Shown here: piece by piece, positions 16,669-25,005 of the stretch
Numbering within the stretch: the first letter of the stretch is position 1
How the letters are laid out: each line of letters opens with the position of its first letter
Origin: Canibacter sp052085365
Lineage (GTDB): Bacteria > Actinomycetota > Actinomycetes > Actinomycetales > Microbacteriaceae
DNA length: 64,000 nt
Direction: 5' to 3'
NCBI GenBank assembly: GCA_052085365.1
Contig: JBQDFP010000001.1
Coordinates: 62,001 to 126,000, forward strand
The notes under the pieces: generated by a model
Seen by the model: only the letters and a program-made list of their open reading frames with translations
What the model was told of the DNA's origin: nothing
The model's database searches: none
Position numbers and translations under genes: made by a program

Positions 16669-18267
16669 CTACGCGAGCTCAATCAGCTCAAGGTATTCTT
16701 TCGACCATAGATCTTCAGTGGCTTCCGGCATCACAAGAACACGTTCAGGGTGCAGTGACTCTACGGCGCCAGGGTCGTGGCTGACTAAAACGACTGCCCC
16801 ACTGTACGTCGACAGCGCACCGAGGATCTCTTCACGACTCGCAGGGTCAAGGTTGTTTGTGGGTTCATCAAGCAACAAAACGTTCGCGCTCGATACAACC
16901 AGCGTCGCAAGTGCAAGGCGGGTTTTTTCGCCGCCTGAGAGCACACCGGCCGGCTTATGCACGTCGTCTCCTGTGAAAAGGAACGAGCCGAGAACCCGCC
17001 GTGCCTCGGTTTCAGTGAGATGGGGTGATGCAGAGACCATATTCTGCAGCACACTTCGGCGAACATCGAGCGTCTCGTGTTCCTGCGCGTAATAGCCGAC
17101 TTTCAAACCATGACCTTCAACTATTTCGCCGGTATCCGGCTCGTCTACTGCGGCAAGCAGCCGTAGAAGAGTTGTTTTTCCTGCGCCATTGAGACCCAGC
17201 ACAACAACTTTGGACCCGCGATCAAATGCAAGATCCACCCCCGCAAAGATTTCAAGTGAGCCGTATGACTTGCTTAAGCTATCAGCTTTCAGCGGGGTCT
17301 TGCCGCAGGCTTGCGGCTCGGGGAATCTAAGTTTTGCAACGCGCTCGACTTGTCGCTCCTCTTCCAGGCCTGAGAGCATACGTTCTGCACGCGCAACCAT
17401 TTGATGCGCAGCTGCTGCTTTTGTAGCCTTCGCGCCAAATCGGGCCGCCTGGTCTTTGAGTTGACTTGCTTTCTTCTCAACGTTGGCGCGTTCTTTACGT
17501 CGGCGTTCTTCGTCGGCCGCTCGCTGACGAAGGTAATGTTTCCACCCCATATTGTAGATGTCGATGACTTGCCGGTTACCGTCGAGGTAAAACACACGGT
17601 TCACAGTTTCATCGATAAGGTCGACGTCGTGACTAATCACGATGACTCCGCCTCGGTATGATCGTAAAAAATCACGCAGCCACAGAATCGAATCGGCGTC
17701 AAGGTGGTTTGTCGGTTCGTCAAGGATCATTGTGTCTGCGTCACTGAAAAGAATTCGTGCGAGTTCAATGCGACGTCGTTGACCACCCGAGAGGGTTCCC
17801 AGTGTTTGATCGAGTATTCGGTCTGGAAGTCCAAGGTTGTGTGAGATTGTGGCGGCTTCGGCTTCAGCAGCATAACCGCCAAGCGACTGAAACTGATCAG
17901 TAAGGTTGCTGAATCGTGTCATTGCGCGTTCTGCAATTGCGGGGTCGTCACTGGCAATCTCCGTAGTTGCTTTACGTAGATTCCGCGTCACCGTTCCCAA
18001 ACCGCGCGCGTCCAATATACGGTCTCGAGCCACCTGCTGAGGGTCACCGGTCTTCGAGTCCTGAGGAAGAAAACCCAACTTGCCACGGACATGAATCGTG
18101 CCTTCTGCCGCCTGAAGCTCGCCAGAAAGTGTTCTGGTGAGTGTGGTTTTTCCCGCGCCGTTTCGACCAACAAGTCCAATCTTGTCCCCCGGATTGACCA
18201 CAAACGAGACCTCACTCATGAGTCGACGGGCGCCGACATCGATTGCGATTGAGTGGGCTGTGATCAT
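16669..18267 (-). CDS. ABC-F family ATPase
   Basis: This 532-residue protein carries two ABC ATPase domains with no membrane region, the mark of ABC-F proteins, which bind ribosomes and affect translation or antibiotic protection. Domain 1 has GRNGAGKTTL (about 37-46) and LSGGQRRR; domain 2 has GLNGAGKTTLL and LSGGEKTRLA. The charged linker (about 235-310, rich in Arg/Lys/Glu) is the P-site tRNA interaction motif. AGAGG lies seven bases ahead of ATG 18267. Subfamily (EttA-, Uup- or resistance-type) cannot be settled by eye. Confidence 0.92.
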   Translation of the reverse strand: MITAHSIAIDVGARRLMSEVSFVVNPGDKIGLVGRNGAGKTTLTRTLSGELQAAEGTIHVRGKLGFLPQDSKTGDPQQVARDRILDARGLGTVTRNLRKATTEIASDDPAIAERAMTRFSNLTDQFQSLGGYAAEAEAATISHNLGLPDRILDQTLGTLSGGQRRRIELARILFSDADTMILDEPTNHLDADSILWLRDFLRSYRGGVIVISHDVDLIDETVNRVFYLDGNRQVIDIYNMGWKHYLRQRAADEERRRKERANVEKKASQLKDQAARFGAKATKAAAAHQMVARAERMLSGLEEERQVERVAKLRFPEPQACGKTPLKADSLSKSYGSLEIFAGVDLAFDRGSKVVVLGLNGAGKTTLLRLLAAVDEPDTGEIVEGHGLKVGYYAQEHETLDVRRSVLQNMVSASPHLTETEARRVLGSFLFTGDDVHKPAGVLSGGEKTRLALATLVVSSANVLLLDEPTNNLDPASREEILGALSTYSGAVVLVSHDPGAVESLHPERVLVMPEATEDLWSKEYLELIELA

Positions 18268-18376
18268 AAAAGTGCCTCTCGAGGAGCGATGTTATCTGGG
18301 TGGATCTGTGAGGGTGTCAGTTTTTGCGCTGTGCTCGCTGACGGGTCTGATGAAGCACCGGTCCAGTCACAGCAAA

Positions 18377-18409
18377 CATTGGGCCCGGGAACGTAGCCCG
18401 GGCCCAATG
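18377..18409 (-). terminator. Strong hairpin terminator after the suf operon
   Basis: A perfect 13-bp stem (CATTGGGCCCGGG, 18377-18389, with its complement at 18397-18409) has a 7-base loop and is followed by TTTGC on the minus strand. It lies 22 bases after the last gene of the operon. Confidence 0.88.
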
Positions 18410-18430
18410 ACTGGTAATGAACGGAGGGGG

Positions 18431-18772
18431 TTAGATGCTAAAGCCGAGGGCTCGCATCATATCTCGCCCATCTTCAGTAATGCGTTGTGGTGTCCACGGT
18501 GGCATCCAGACCCAGTTAATACGAAACGCACGTACGAGGCCGTCTAGCGACTCTCCAATGTCTGCTTCGATCACGTCGGTGAGCGGGCATCCTGCACTGG
18601 TAAGTGTCATGCTAATCACAAGCGCGTCGTTTTCGTCATCGTATGCGAGATCGTAGATGAGACCGAGATCAACAATGTTGACTCCGAGCTCGGGGTCTGC
18701 GACCTCTTTGAGCGCGTCCATCGCCTGCTCACGAAAATCAGGGTCAATTCCGACTGTCGTTGCTTCTGTCAT
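18431..18772 (-). CDS. sufT: MIP18/DUF59 metal-sulfur cluster assembly factor (SufT-like)
   Basis: This 113-residue protein belongs to the DUF59 family, which supports maturation of iron-sulfur proteins. Visible hallmarks are DALKEVADPELGVNIVDLGLIY, then MTLTSAGCPLTDVIE with the conserved Cys, and the end VWMPPWTPQRITEDGRDMMRALG. It is last in the suf operon, ten bases after sufC. In Actinobacteria this position is usual, and the protein is named SufT by context. Confidence 0.92.
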   Translation of the reverse strand: MTEATTVGIDPDFREQAMDALKEVADPELGVNIVDLGLIYDLAYDDENDALVISMTLTSAGCPLTDVIEADIGESLDGLVRAFRINWVWMPPWTPQRITEDGRDMMRALGFSI

Positions 18773-18782
18773 GGTGACTCCC

Positions 18783-19541
18783 TTACGCGGTTGCGGTCAG
18801 GTAGCGATCGTAACCTTCTTCTTCAAGTCGTTCCGCGAGTTCGGGGCCGCCCTCTTCAGCCATGCGGCCTTCAACAAATACGTGAACGAAGTCTGGCTTA
18901 ATATACCGGAGAATACGAGTGTAGTGCGTAATGAGCATTACGCCAAGGTCGTTCGAACTGTGGGCCCGGTTGACGCCTTCAGAGACGATACGCAGCGCGT
19001 CAACGTCCAAGCCGGAATCCGTCTCATCAAGAAGTGCAACCTTCGGTTTCAGGAGCTCCAGCTGCAAGATCTCCGCGCGCTTCTTTTCACCACCCGAGAA
19101 GCCTTCGTTGACGTTCCGTTCCATGAATTCATTGCCCATACGCAGGTTCTTCATAGAATCTTTCACTTCAGTCATCCATGAACGAATAGCGGGTGCTTCA
19201 CCATCAATGGCAGTTTTTGCCGTTCGGAGAAAGTTCGCCATAGTGACACCGGGAATTTCAACCGGGTACTGCATCGCAAGGAAGAGTCCTGCCTTTGCAC
19301 GCTCGTCTGCAGACATTGCAAGGACGTCTTCGCCATCAAGCGTGATTTCACCTTCGGTGACTTCGTAGCTTGGGTGACCAGCAATCGTTGACGCCAGCGT
19401 TGACTTGCCGGAACCGTTCGGTCCCATAATTGCGTGGATCTCACCAGAGTTAATGGTGAGGTTTACACCCTTGAGGATTTCTTTTGGACCGTTGTCGGTC
19501 TCTACCTGAACGTGCAGGTTGTTAATTACGAGTGTTGACAT
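18783..19541 (-). CDS. sufC: Fe-S cluster assembly ATPase SufC
   Basis: SufC is the ATPase of the SufBCD scaffold complex that builds iron-sulfur clusters. The 252-residue protein has Walker A GPNGSGKSTL (about 38-47), the characteristic signature FSGGEKKRAEILQL, Walker B LALLDETDSGLD-like (VALLDETDSGLDVDAL), and the switch LITHYTRIL. The Glu-Thr-Asp-Ser after Walker B is typical for SufC. An AAGGAG lies 11 bases before ATG 19541. It lies directly after the Rieske-like ferredoxin gene. Confidence 0.97.
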   Translation of the reverse strand: MSTLVINNLHVQVETDNGPKEILKGVNLTINSGEIHAIMGPNGSGKSTLASTIAGHPSYEVTEGEITLDGEDVLAMSADERAKAGLFLAMQYPVEIPGVTMANFLRTAKTAIDGEAPAIRSWMTEVKDSMKNLRMGNEFMERNVNEGFSGGEKKRAEILQLELLKPKVALLDETDSGLDVDALRIVSEGVNRAHSSNDLGVMLITHYTRILRYIKPDFVHVFVEGRMAEEGGPELAERLEEEGYDRYLTATA

Positions 19542-19543
19542 GT

Positions 19544-19876
19544 CTACTTGTTCTCCTTGTAGATCGGAGTCGGATCGATAAGAATTTCATCGTTTTCGAC
19601 CTTCAGGTCAAAAACGGGAACCGGTTCGTATGCCGGCAGGTTTTGCGGCCAACCAGTGCGGAGCGAAAACTGGGAACCGTGTGCCCAGCATTCAAGATTT
19701 TCACCTTCGACGAAGCCTTCACTGAGTGAAATGTCGCCGTGTGTGCACCGGTCTCCAACGGCGAAGAGATCACCAGCAGAGTCGCGGACAACGGCAATAT
19801 CTTGCCCGTCCAATTCGACCCGTACTGGAGTATCTACCGCAACTTCATCAGAACGACACGCACGAAGGTACGTCAC
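19544..19876 (-). CDS. Rieske-type ferredoxin in the suf operon
   Basis: This 110-residue protein is a small Rieske 2Fe-2S ferredoxin of the kind annotated as non-heme iron oxygenase ferredoxin subunit. The ligands are CTHGD (about 44-48) and CWAHGSQF (about 62-69), giving the Cys-x-His...Cys-x2-His pattern. No oxygenase gene is next to it. Placed between sufD and sufC, it more likely serves cluster assembly or acts as an electron donor for it, as often seen in actinobacterial suf operons. GTG 19876 overlaps the sufD stop by 4 bases. Confidence 0.9.
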   Translation of the reverse strand: MTYLRACRSDEVAVDTPVRVELDGQDIAVVRDSAGDLFAVGDRCTHGDISLSEGFVEGENLECWAHGSQFSLRTGWPQNLPAYEPVPVFDLKVENDEILIDPTPIYKENK

Positions 19877-21060
19877 TGCTGTGACCCCATTCCTGCCTGA
19901 ATAGCAGCGTCTGATTGAGCAAGTTCGTCTTCTAGTCGCTCAGTCAGCTCGTTCACGATTTCTTCGTTACCGATCTGCTGCACAATCTCATTCAGGAAGC
20001 CATGAACCACTAGTCGACGAGCACTGAGCTCATCAATACCCCGTGACATGAGGTAGAAGAGCTGCTGCTCTTCAAAGCGGCCCGTTGCGGAAGCATGCCC
20101 CGCACCTTCAATATCGCCGCATTCAATCTCAAGGTTCGGAACTGAGTCTGCGATCGGGCCACGACCGAGCACAAGGTTTCGGTTTTCTTCGTAAGTGTCG
20201 GTACCGACCGCATCCGCACCAATGAGCACGTCACCAATCCACACGGTATGTGCTTTACTACCTTGCAGTGCACCCTTGTAGCTCACTCGTGAGCGGCAGT
20301 GTTCGGCAATATGGTGTACCCACACTTGGTGCTCGAGGTGCTGGCCTGGGTCTGCATAATACAGACCGTACATCTCAATGTTTCCACCCTTGTGCGCAAG
20401 CTGCACGGACGGGTTCAAACGGACGATTTTCCCTGAAAGGGTAACCACAATGTGTTTCAGGAACGCATCGCGCCCGACAACAACGTGGTGCGCTGAAAGC
20501 TGCACCGCGTCATCGTCCCATTCACCAAGGGTGACAAGGGTTACGTTCGCGCCATCACCGACACGCACTTCAACGGTTTCCGACAGACGTGCAGTGCCTT
20601 CATAAACCAAGACGACGAGGCCACTTGCGTTCGGCTCAATGTCGACGAAAACGTGGCCGCCTACTGCATCAACGCCGTAGTCATTGAGGCGAATGATGGA
20701 TTCTTTGTATTCCTCGCCTGACACCGAGATGAGCAGTGCCTCATCAAACGTGTTCCATGCCTGTGCAGCTGCCCGATCTTCTGGCGGGTGTACCGTACCC
20801 AGACGGCTATCACTCCGGGGGATAAACGAGGCTGAAATTCCAGGAACTTTGGGATCGTCTACCGAAGGTTTAGCCGGCTTCAGTGGACCATTCAGTAGGT
20901 CGCTGAAGTCACGGACTGGGGAGTACTTCCATTCGGCTTCACGACCCGTCACCTCATCAAAATCCTCGAGGTTAAAGGAGTGTGGTCGCTCTGCACGCGA
21001 TTGGACCGGCACGAATTTATCTTCGCGCATTGCAGTAGCTACATTGTTCTCGGCTGCCAA
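19873..21060 (-). CDS. sufD: Fe-S cluster assembly protein SufD
   Basis: SufD partners SufB in the scaffold. The 395-residue protein has the SufBD beta-helix core and the C-terminal signature GRGPIADSVPNLEIECGDIEGAGHASATGRFEEQQLFYLMSRG seen in parts near 300-345, with the His of AGHASATG conserved. The start is TTG 21060, one base after the sufB stop; an internal ATG (residue 11) is an alternative. GGTGG lies six bases upstream of the TTG. Confidence 0.95.
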   Translation of the reverse strand: MAAENNVATAMREDKFVPVQSRAERPHSFNLEDFDEVTGREAEWKYSPVRDFSDLLNGPLKPAKPSVDDPKVPGISASFIPRSDSRLGTVHPPEDRAAAQAWNTFDEALLISVSGEEYKESIIRLNDYGVDAVGGHVFVDIEPNASGLVVLVYEGTARLSETVEVRVGDGANVTLVTLGEWDDDAVQLSAHHVVVGRDAFLKHIVVTLSGKIVRLNPSVQLAHKGGNIEMYGLYYADPGQHLEHQVWVHHIAEHCRSRVSYKGALQGSKAHTVWIGDVLIGADAVGTDTYEENRNLVLGRGPIADSVPNLEIECGDIEGAGHASATGRFEEQQLFYLMSRGIDELSARRLVVHGFLNEIVQQIGNEEIVNELTERLEDELAQSDAAIQAGMGSQQ

Positions 21061-21061
21061 C

Positions 21062-22480
21062 TTAGCCCACCGATCCTTCCATGCTCATATCGATCAGCTT
21101 GTTGAGTTCGAGTGCGTATTCCATCGGCAGTTCGCGAGCAATAGGCTCAATAAATCCACGTACGATCATCGACATTGCTTCGGTCTCAGATAGACCGCGA
21201 CTCATCAAGTAAAACAACTGGGATTCGCTCACCTTGGTCACAGTCGCCTCGTGGCCGAGCTGCACATCGTCTACTCGTATATCAATCGCTGGATACGTGT
21301 CTGATCGCGAAATTCTGTCGACAAGTAGCGCGTCACAAATAACTGAGTTCGCAGAGTTATGCGCGTTTTCAGCTATTCGGATTTCACCACGGTAGCCGGC
21401 ACGTCCACCGCCACGCGCAATCGACTTCGACACGATCGACGACTGCGTGTTTGGCGCCTGGTGGATGATTTTTGCGCCTGCGTCCTGATGCTGTCCCGGA
21501 CCAGCGAAAGCAACCGACAGTGTTTCACCCTTCGCGTGCTCACCGGTGAGGTAAATCGATGGGTATTTCATGGTGACCTTCGAGCCAATGTTGCCATCGA
21601 CCCACTCCATGGTTGCGCCCTCTTCAGCAATTGCACGCTTGGTGACCAGGTTGTACACGTTGTTCGACCAGTTCTGGATCGTTGTATAGCGCACACGTGC
21701 GTTCTTCTTCACAATGATCTCGACGACAGCCGAGTGCAATGAATCAGATTTGTAGATAGGCGCGGTGCAACCCTCAATGTAGTGCACGTAGCTGTCCTCG
21801 TCCGCAATGATGAGCGTACGTTCAAACTGTCCCATGTTTTCCGTGTTGATACGGAAATATGCTTGCAGTGGGATTTCTACGTGCACTCCCTTAGGAACGT
21901 ACACAAATGATCCACCAGACCACACTGCAGTGTTCAACGCTGCGAATTTGTTGTCACCGGACGGGATAACGGTGCCAAAGTATTCTTCGAAGATCTCCGG
22001 GTGCTCACGCAATGCCGTATCGGTGTCTAGGAAGAGCACGCCCTGCTCTTCGAGATCCTCACGAATCTGGTGATACACAACTTCTGATTCGTACTGTGCC
22101 GCGACTCCTGCAACCAGGCGCTGACGTTCAGCCTCGGGGATCCCGAGACGTTCATACGTGTTCTTAATATCTTCCGGAAGATCTTCCCAGGTCTGTGCCT
22201 GTTTTTCAGTCGAGCGCACAAAGTATTTAATATGGTCGAAGTCGATCTCAGAGAGATCTGCACCCCAACGCGGCATAGGTTTGCGTTCAAAAAGTTTGAG
22301 CGCTTTCAGACGCCGCTGAAGCATCCAATCTGGTTCTTCTTTCAACCCGGAAATGTCGCGCACAACATCTTCGCTCAGGCCGCGCCGTGCGCTTGAACCT
22401 GCCGAGTCGGTGTCGTGCCAGCCAAATTCGTATTGTCCCAGGCTTTCCAGCTCTGGTCGGTCAATGAGCACGTCTGACAT
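21062..22480 (-). CDS. sufB: Fe-S cluster assembly protein SufB
   Basis: SufB is the scaffold subunit on which the iron-sulfur cluster is assembled. This 472-residue protein shows the family motifs YVPKGVHVEIPLQAYFRINTEN, EGCTAPIY with the conserved Cys, and the C-terminal SQLFYLMSRGLSETEA. It is the first gene of the leftward operon sufB-sufD-Rieske-sufC-sufT. The start ATG has GGAAAGG upstream. No sufR-like repressor, sufS or sufU is present, although sufR often precedes sufB in Actinobacteria. Confidence 0.97.
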   Translation of the reverse strand: MSDVLIDRPELESLGQYEFGWHDTDSAGSSARRGLSEDVVRDISGLKEEPDWMLQRRLKALKLFERKPMPRWGADLSEIDFDHIKYFVRSTEKQAQTWEDLPEDIKNTYERLGIPEAERQRLVAGVAAQYESEVVYHQIREDLEEQGVLFLDTDTALREHPEIFEEYFGTVIPSGDNKFAALNTAVWSGGSFVYVPKGVHVEIPLQAYFRINTENMGQFERTLIIADEDSYVHYIEGCTAPIYKSDSLHSAVVEIIVKKNARVRYTTIQNWSNNVYNLVTKRAIAEEGATMEWVDGNIGSKVTMKYPSIYLTGEHAKGETLSVAFAGPGQHQDAGAKIIHQAPNTQSSIVSKSIARGGGRAGYRGEIRIAENAHNSANSVICDALLVDRISRSDTYPAIDIRVDDVQLGHEATVTKVSESQLFYLMSRGLSETEAMSMIVRGFIEPIARELPMEYALELNKLIDMSMEGSVG

Positions 22481-22765
22481 TGTGTACCCTTTCCTCGTTA
22501 TAAACCTTCATCCACAGTATGAGAACAAAATTTGCATGGAAATCATTCCTTGCAAAGACCCGGAGGCGCTCAATGCCGTCGGTTCCACTCACCTGCGTGA
22601 AGTATCCTTGTAACTGAACCGAGAATCCTGGTCACTACGGACCTGGACCAGTTCGATAGCCACAGCTTCTCATTCTACAGATTTTGTTGAGATTCTGGGG
22701 AAATCTAGGCTGTTTCATAGATGTGTTCAGCCTGTAGCGTACGCATACGGTCATAAAGGAGAAAA

Positions 22766-23731
22766 GTGCGTCAGTCACAGGGTATATCCGCCTCAGACCA
22801 AATCAACAACTTGGACCGAACTGCCCCTCAGCCAGACGGGTCAGATGCCCCTGGCCGCTGGAAGGCATTGAAGGTTTTCGCTTGGCTCTCACTGATCGCG
22901 AATGTGTTGATCATCGCCACGGGTGGTGCGGTTCGCCTCACTGGGTCTGGATTGGGATGCCCCACGTGGCCTATGTGCACGCCAGGCTCCCTGGTGCCCA
23001 CCGAAGAGCTTTCGTGGCACAGCCTTATTGAATTTGGCAACCGAACGATGACCGGGGTCTTGGGCATACTCGGAGTGATTGTGTTGCTCTTGCTTTGGCG
23101 CTGGCGCAACCATCGTCGAGACTTGTATGTTCTTTCAATCATCGTGATTGTTGGAATTATCGCTCAAGCAGTTGTTGGCGGCATCACCGTCTGGACTGGA
23201 CTCAATCCCTTTATCGTTGGGTTCCACTACTTGGCGACCCTTGCACTGGTGGCGATCACCACTGTTTTTATGATTCGGTTCTACAGCTCGCTGGGACGAC
23301 GCGTGAAGGCGGTACACCCGCTGTTTCTTGTGCTCACACATGTCACCACGTTGTTTCTTGCAATAACGCTAGTTATCGGCGTTTTGACCACGGGGGCTGG
23401 CCCGCACTCGGGTGATGCTAACGTTCGACGCACCGGTTTTGACGCGTCACTGCTCGCCCACTTGCACTCTTGGCCCGGATATATCTTGCTTAGCCTCGTG
23501 CTTATTTTGACAATCTGGGCAATGTCAAAAAACCTCCGTCCAAAAACTCAATTTCTGTGTTTGCTCATTGTGCTGATCGTGCAAATCTTTATCGGGGTAT
23601 ACCAGGCGCGTAACGGTCTTCCTGCGCTCAGCGTTGGCGTACATATGTTACTCGCAGCTGTATCTACAGCATTCATGGTGTGGGCTGTTATGAATCTCAA
23701 ACAGCCGGTGAGTGACGAGCCTCAGCCGTAA
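22766..23731 (+). CDS. ctaA: Heme A synthase CtaA (COX15 family)
   Basis: CtaA oxidises the C8 methyl of heme O to make heme A for cytochrome aa3 oxidase. The 321-residue protein has about eight helices in two pseudo-symmetric halves. Seen landmarks are GAVRLTGSGLGCPTWPMCTPGS after helix 1, EFGNRTMTGVLG with a heme-ligand region, GFHYLATLALV, and LAHLHSWPGYILL plus GVHMLLAAVSTAFMVW near the end, which supply the conserved histidines. GTG 22766 has AAAGGAG four bases upstream. It is divergent from sufB; likely -10 is TAGCGT near 22735. Confidence 0.93.
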   Translation: MRQSQGISASDQINNLDRTAPQPDGSDAPGRWKALKVFAWLSLIANVLIIATGGAVRLTGSGLGCPTWPMCTPGSLVPTEELSWHSLIEFGNRTMTGVLGILGVIVLLLLWRWRNHRRDLYVLSIIVIVGIIAQAVVGGITVWTGLNPFIVGFHYLATLALVAITTVFMIRFYSSLGRRVKAVHPLFLVLTHVTTLFLAITLVIGVLTTGAGPHSGDANVRRTGFDASLLAHLHSWPGYILLSLVLILTIWAMSKNLRPKTQFLCLLIVLIVQIFIGVYQARNGLPALSVGVHMLLAAVSTAFMVWAVMNLKQPVSDEPQP

Positions 23732-23770
23732 AGCGCTCCTGCCGCTGTCACCGCACGCCGAAACAAGAAA

Positions 23771-23806
23771 GGCTGCCTTCGTCTTCGCATGGAGACGGAG
23801 GCAGCC
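23771..23806. terminator. Hairpin between convergent ctaA and ctaB
   Basis: GGCTGCCTTCGTCTT (23771-23785) pairs, with two G-U pairs, to GAGACGGAGGCAGCC-like bases at 23792-23806, forming a 15-bp stem with a 6-base loop. It serves both genes. Confidence 0.85.
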
Positions 23807-23839
23807 GTGTTCTATCGAAGTTCGTAGGCTTCGACCTAC

Positions 23840-24772
23840 TTAAAACGGAAGCAACGGATCTACCGCTAGCGCGAGCGAGATTAACGTCAGGTAGGTAATT
23901 GACCCGCTGAACACTCGCATGGGTTTGCCTTCACGACCATGAATTGCATGGTGGTACAGCCGATGTGCTTCGTAAATGAAGTAGCCACCGGAGGCAATTG
24001 CGGCAATAGTGTAAACAATGCCAAGTTCTGAAATGGGTATGAGTAGTAACGAGCTCACAACAGTCGCCCAGGTGTACAAAATTATCTGTAGCCCCACCGT
24101 TGTGCGGCCGCGGACTACGCCAAGCATGGGAACTCCCGCCGCAGCATAATCGTCACGGTACTTCATAGACAACGGCCAGTAATGCGCAGGTGTCCATAAG
24201 AAGATGATGAGGAAAAAGATCCAGGGCGCCCAGTCAAGGCTTCCGGTAACTGCCGCCCAGCCGATGAGCACGGGGAAACATCCAGCAATACCACCCCAAA
24301 TAATGTTTTGCTCGCTGTGTCGCTTAAGTACCAGCGTATATATGACGACGTAGAAAAAAATCGCAGCCAGCGACAGGAGCGACGCGAGCCAGTTCGTGGT
24401 GAAGTATAACCACGCGATAGAAGCGACTCCCAAAATCCACGCAAAAATAAGCGCACTGCGGTCCGAGATCTCACCGGTGACCAGCGGACGATTTTCGGTG
24501 CGCTTCATCTTCCGATCCATATCCCGATCGATGTAGCAGTTAAACGCACTCGCAGAGCCCGCGCTGAGTGCTCCCCCTATCAACGTGGCAATAACCAGCC
24601 ACAAGTTCGGCAGTCCCTGTTGCGCCAGAATCATTGCCGGCACTGTAACGACGAGGAGAAGCTCCATCACTCGTGGTTTTGTCAGCGAAACATACGCGCG
24701 AATTATTGAACCAATTGAGCGACTTGAAGGCCGCTCGTTATGAGTTAGTGGGGCGAGAGATTGTGTGGACAT
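23840..24772 (-). CDS. ctaB: Heme O synthase CtaB (protoheme IX farnesyltransferase)
   Basis: CtaB adds a farnesyl group to heme B to make heme O, the substrate of CtaA. The 310-residue UbiA-type prenyltransferase has about nine helices. The prenyl-diphosphate motif NCYIDRDMDRKMKRTENRPL and the second DYAAAGVPMLG motif are visible. ATG 24772 is preferred over the longer frame to 24799; GGAGGG lies just upstream. It converges on ctaA and is divergent from tkt. Confidence 0.95.
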   Translation of the reverse strand: MSTQSLAPLTHNERPSSRSIGSIIRAYVSLTKPRVMELLLVVTVPAMILAQQGLPNLWLVIATLIGGALSAGSASAFNCYIDRDMDRKMKRTENRPLVTGEISDRSALIFAWILGVASIAWLYFTTNWLASLLSLAAIFFYVVIYTLVLKRHSEQNIIWGGIAGCFPVLIGWAAVTGSLDWAPWIFFLIIFLWTPAHYWPLSMKYRDDYAAAGVPMLGVVRGRTTVGLQIILYTWATVVSSLLLIPISELGIVYTIAAIASGGYFIYEAHRLYHHAIHGREGKPMRVFSGSITYLTLISLALAVDPLLPF

Positions 24773-25005
24773 CACCCTCCATGGTACGCCATTTATCATA
24801 TGAATGTTTGCGGAGCCAGACCTCGATACTCGGCGCGAGCTGGGCTATGATTATCACATAGTGGTCTCTCTGTACGATTGTAGAGAATTAGTAATTCACT
24901 TGTCATAATTCAATGCGGCGACGCGCGTATGGCCTAGGCTTGAAAGGTGTCGCTGCAATGCGACCCAGGCCATATGATGCCCGTTTGAGAAAGGCGTATA
25001 ACGAC

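Noticed and set aside
22481..22765. IdeR/DtxR, SufR or Fur site between sufB and ctaA
   Set aside because: Only a short imperfect repeat was seen; nothing matched a known iron-regulator consensus.
24845..24861. Palindrome CTATG-N7-CATAG between ctaB and tkt as an operator
   Set aside because: Only five-base arms, which occur by chance in a gap of this size; no partner regulator nearby.
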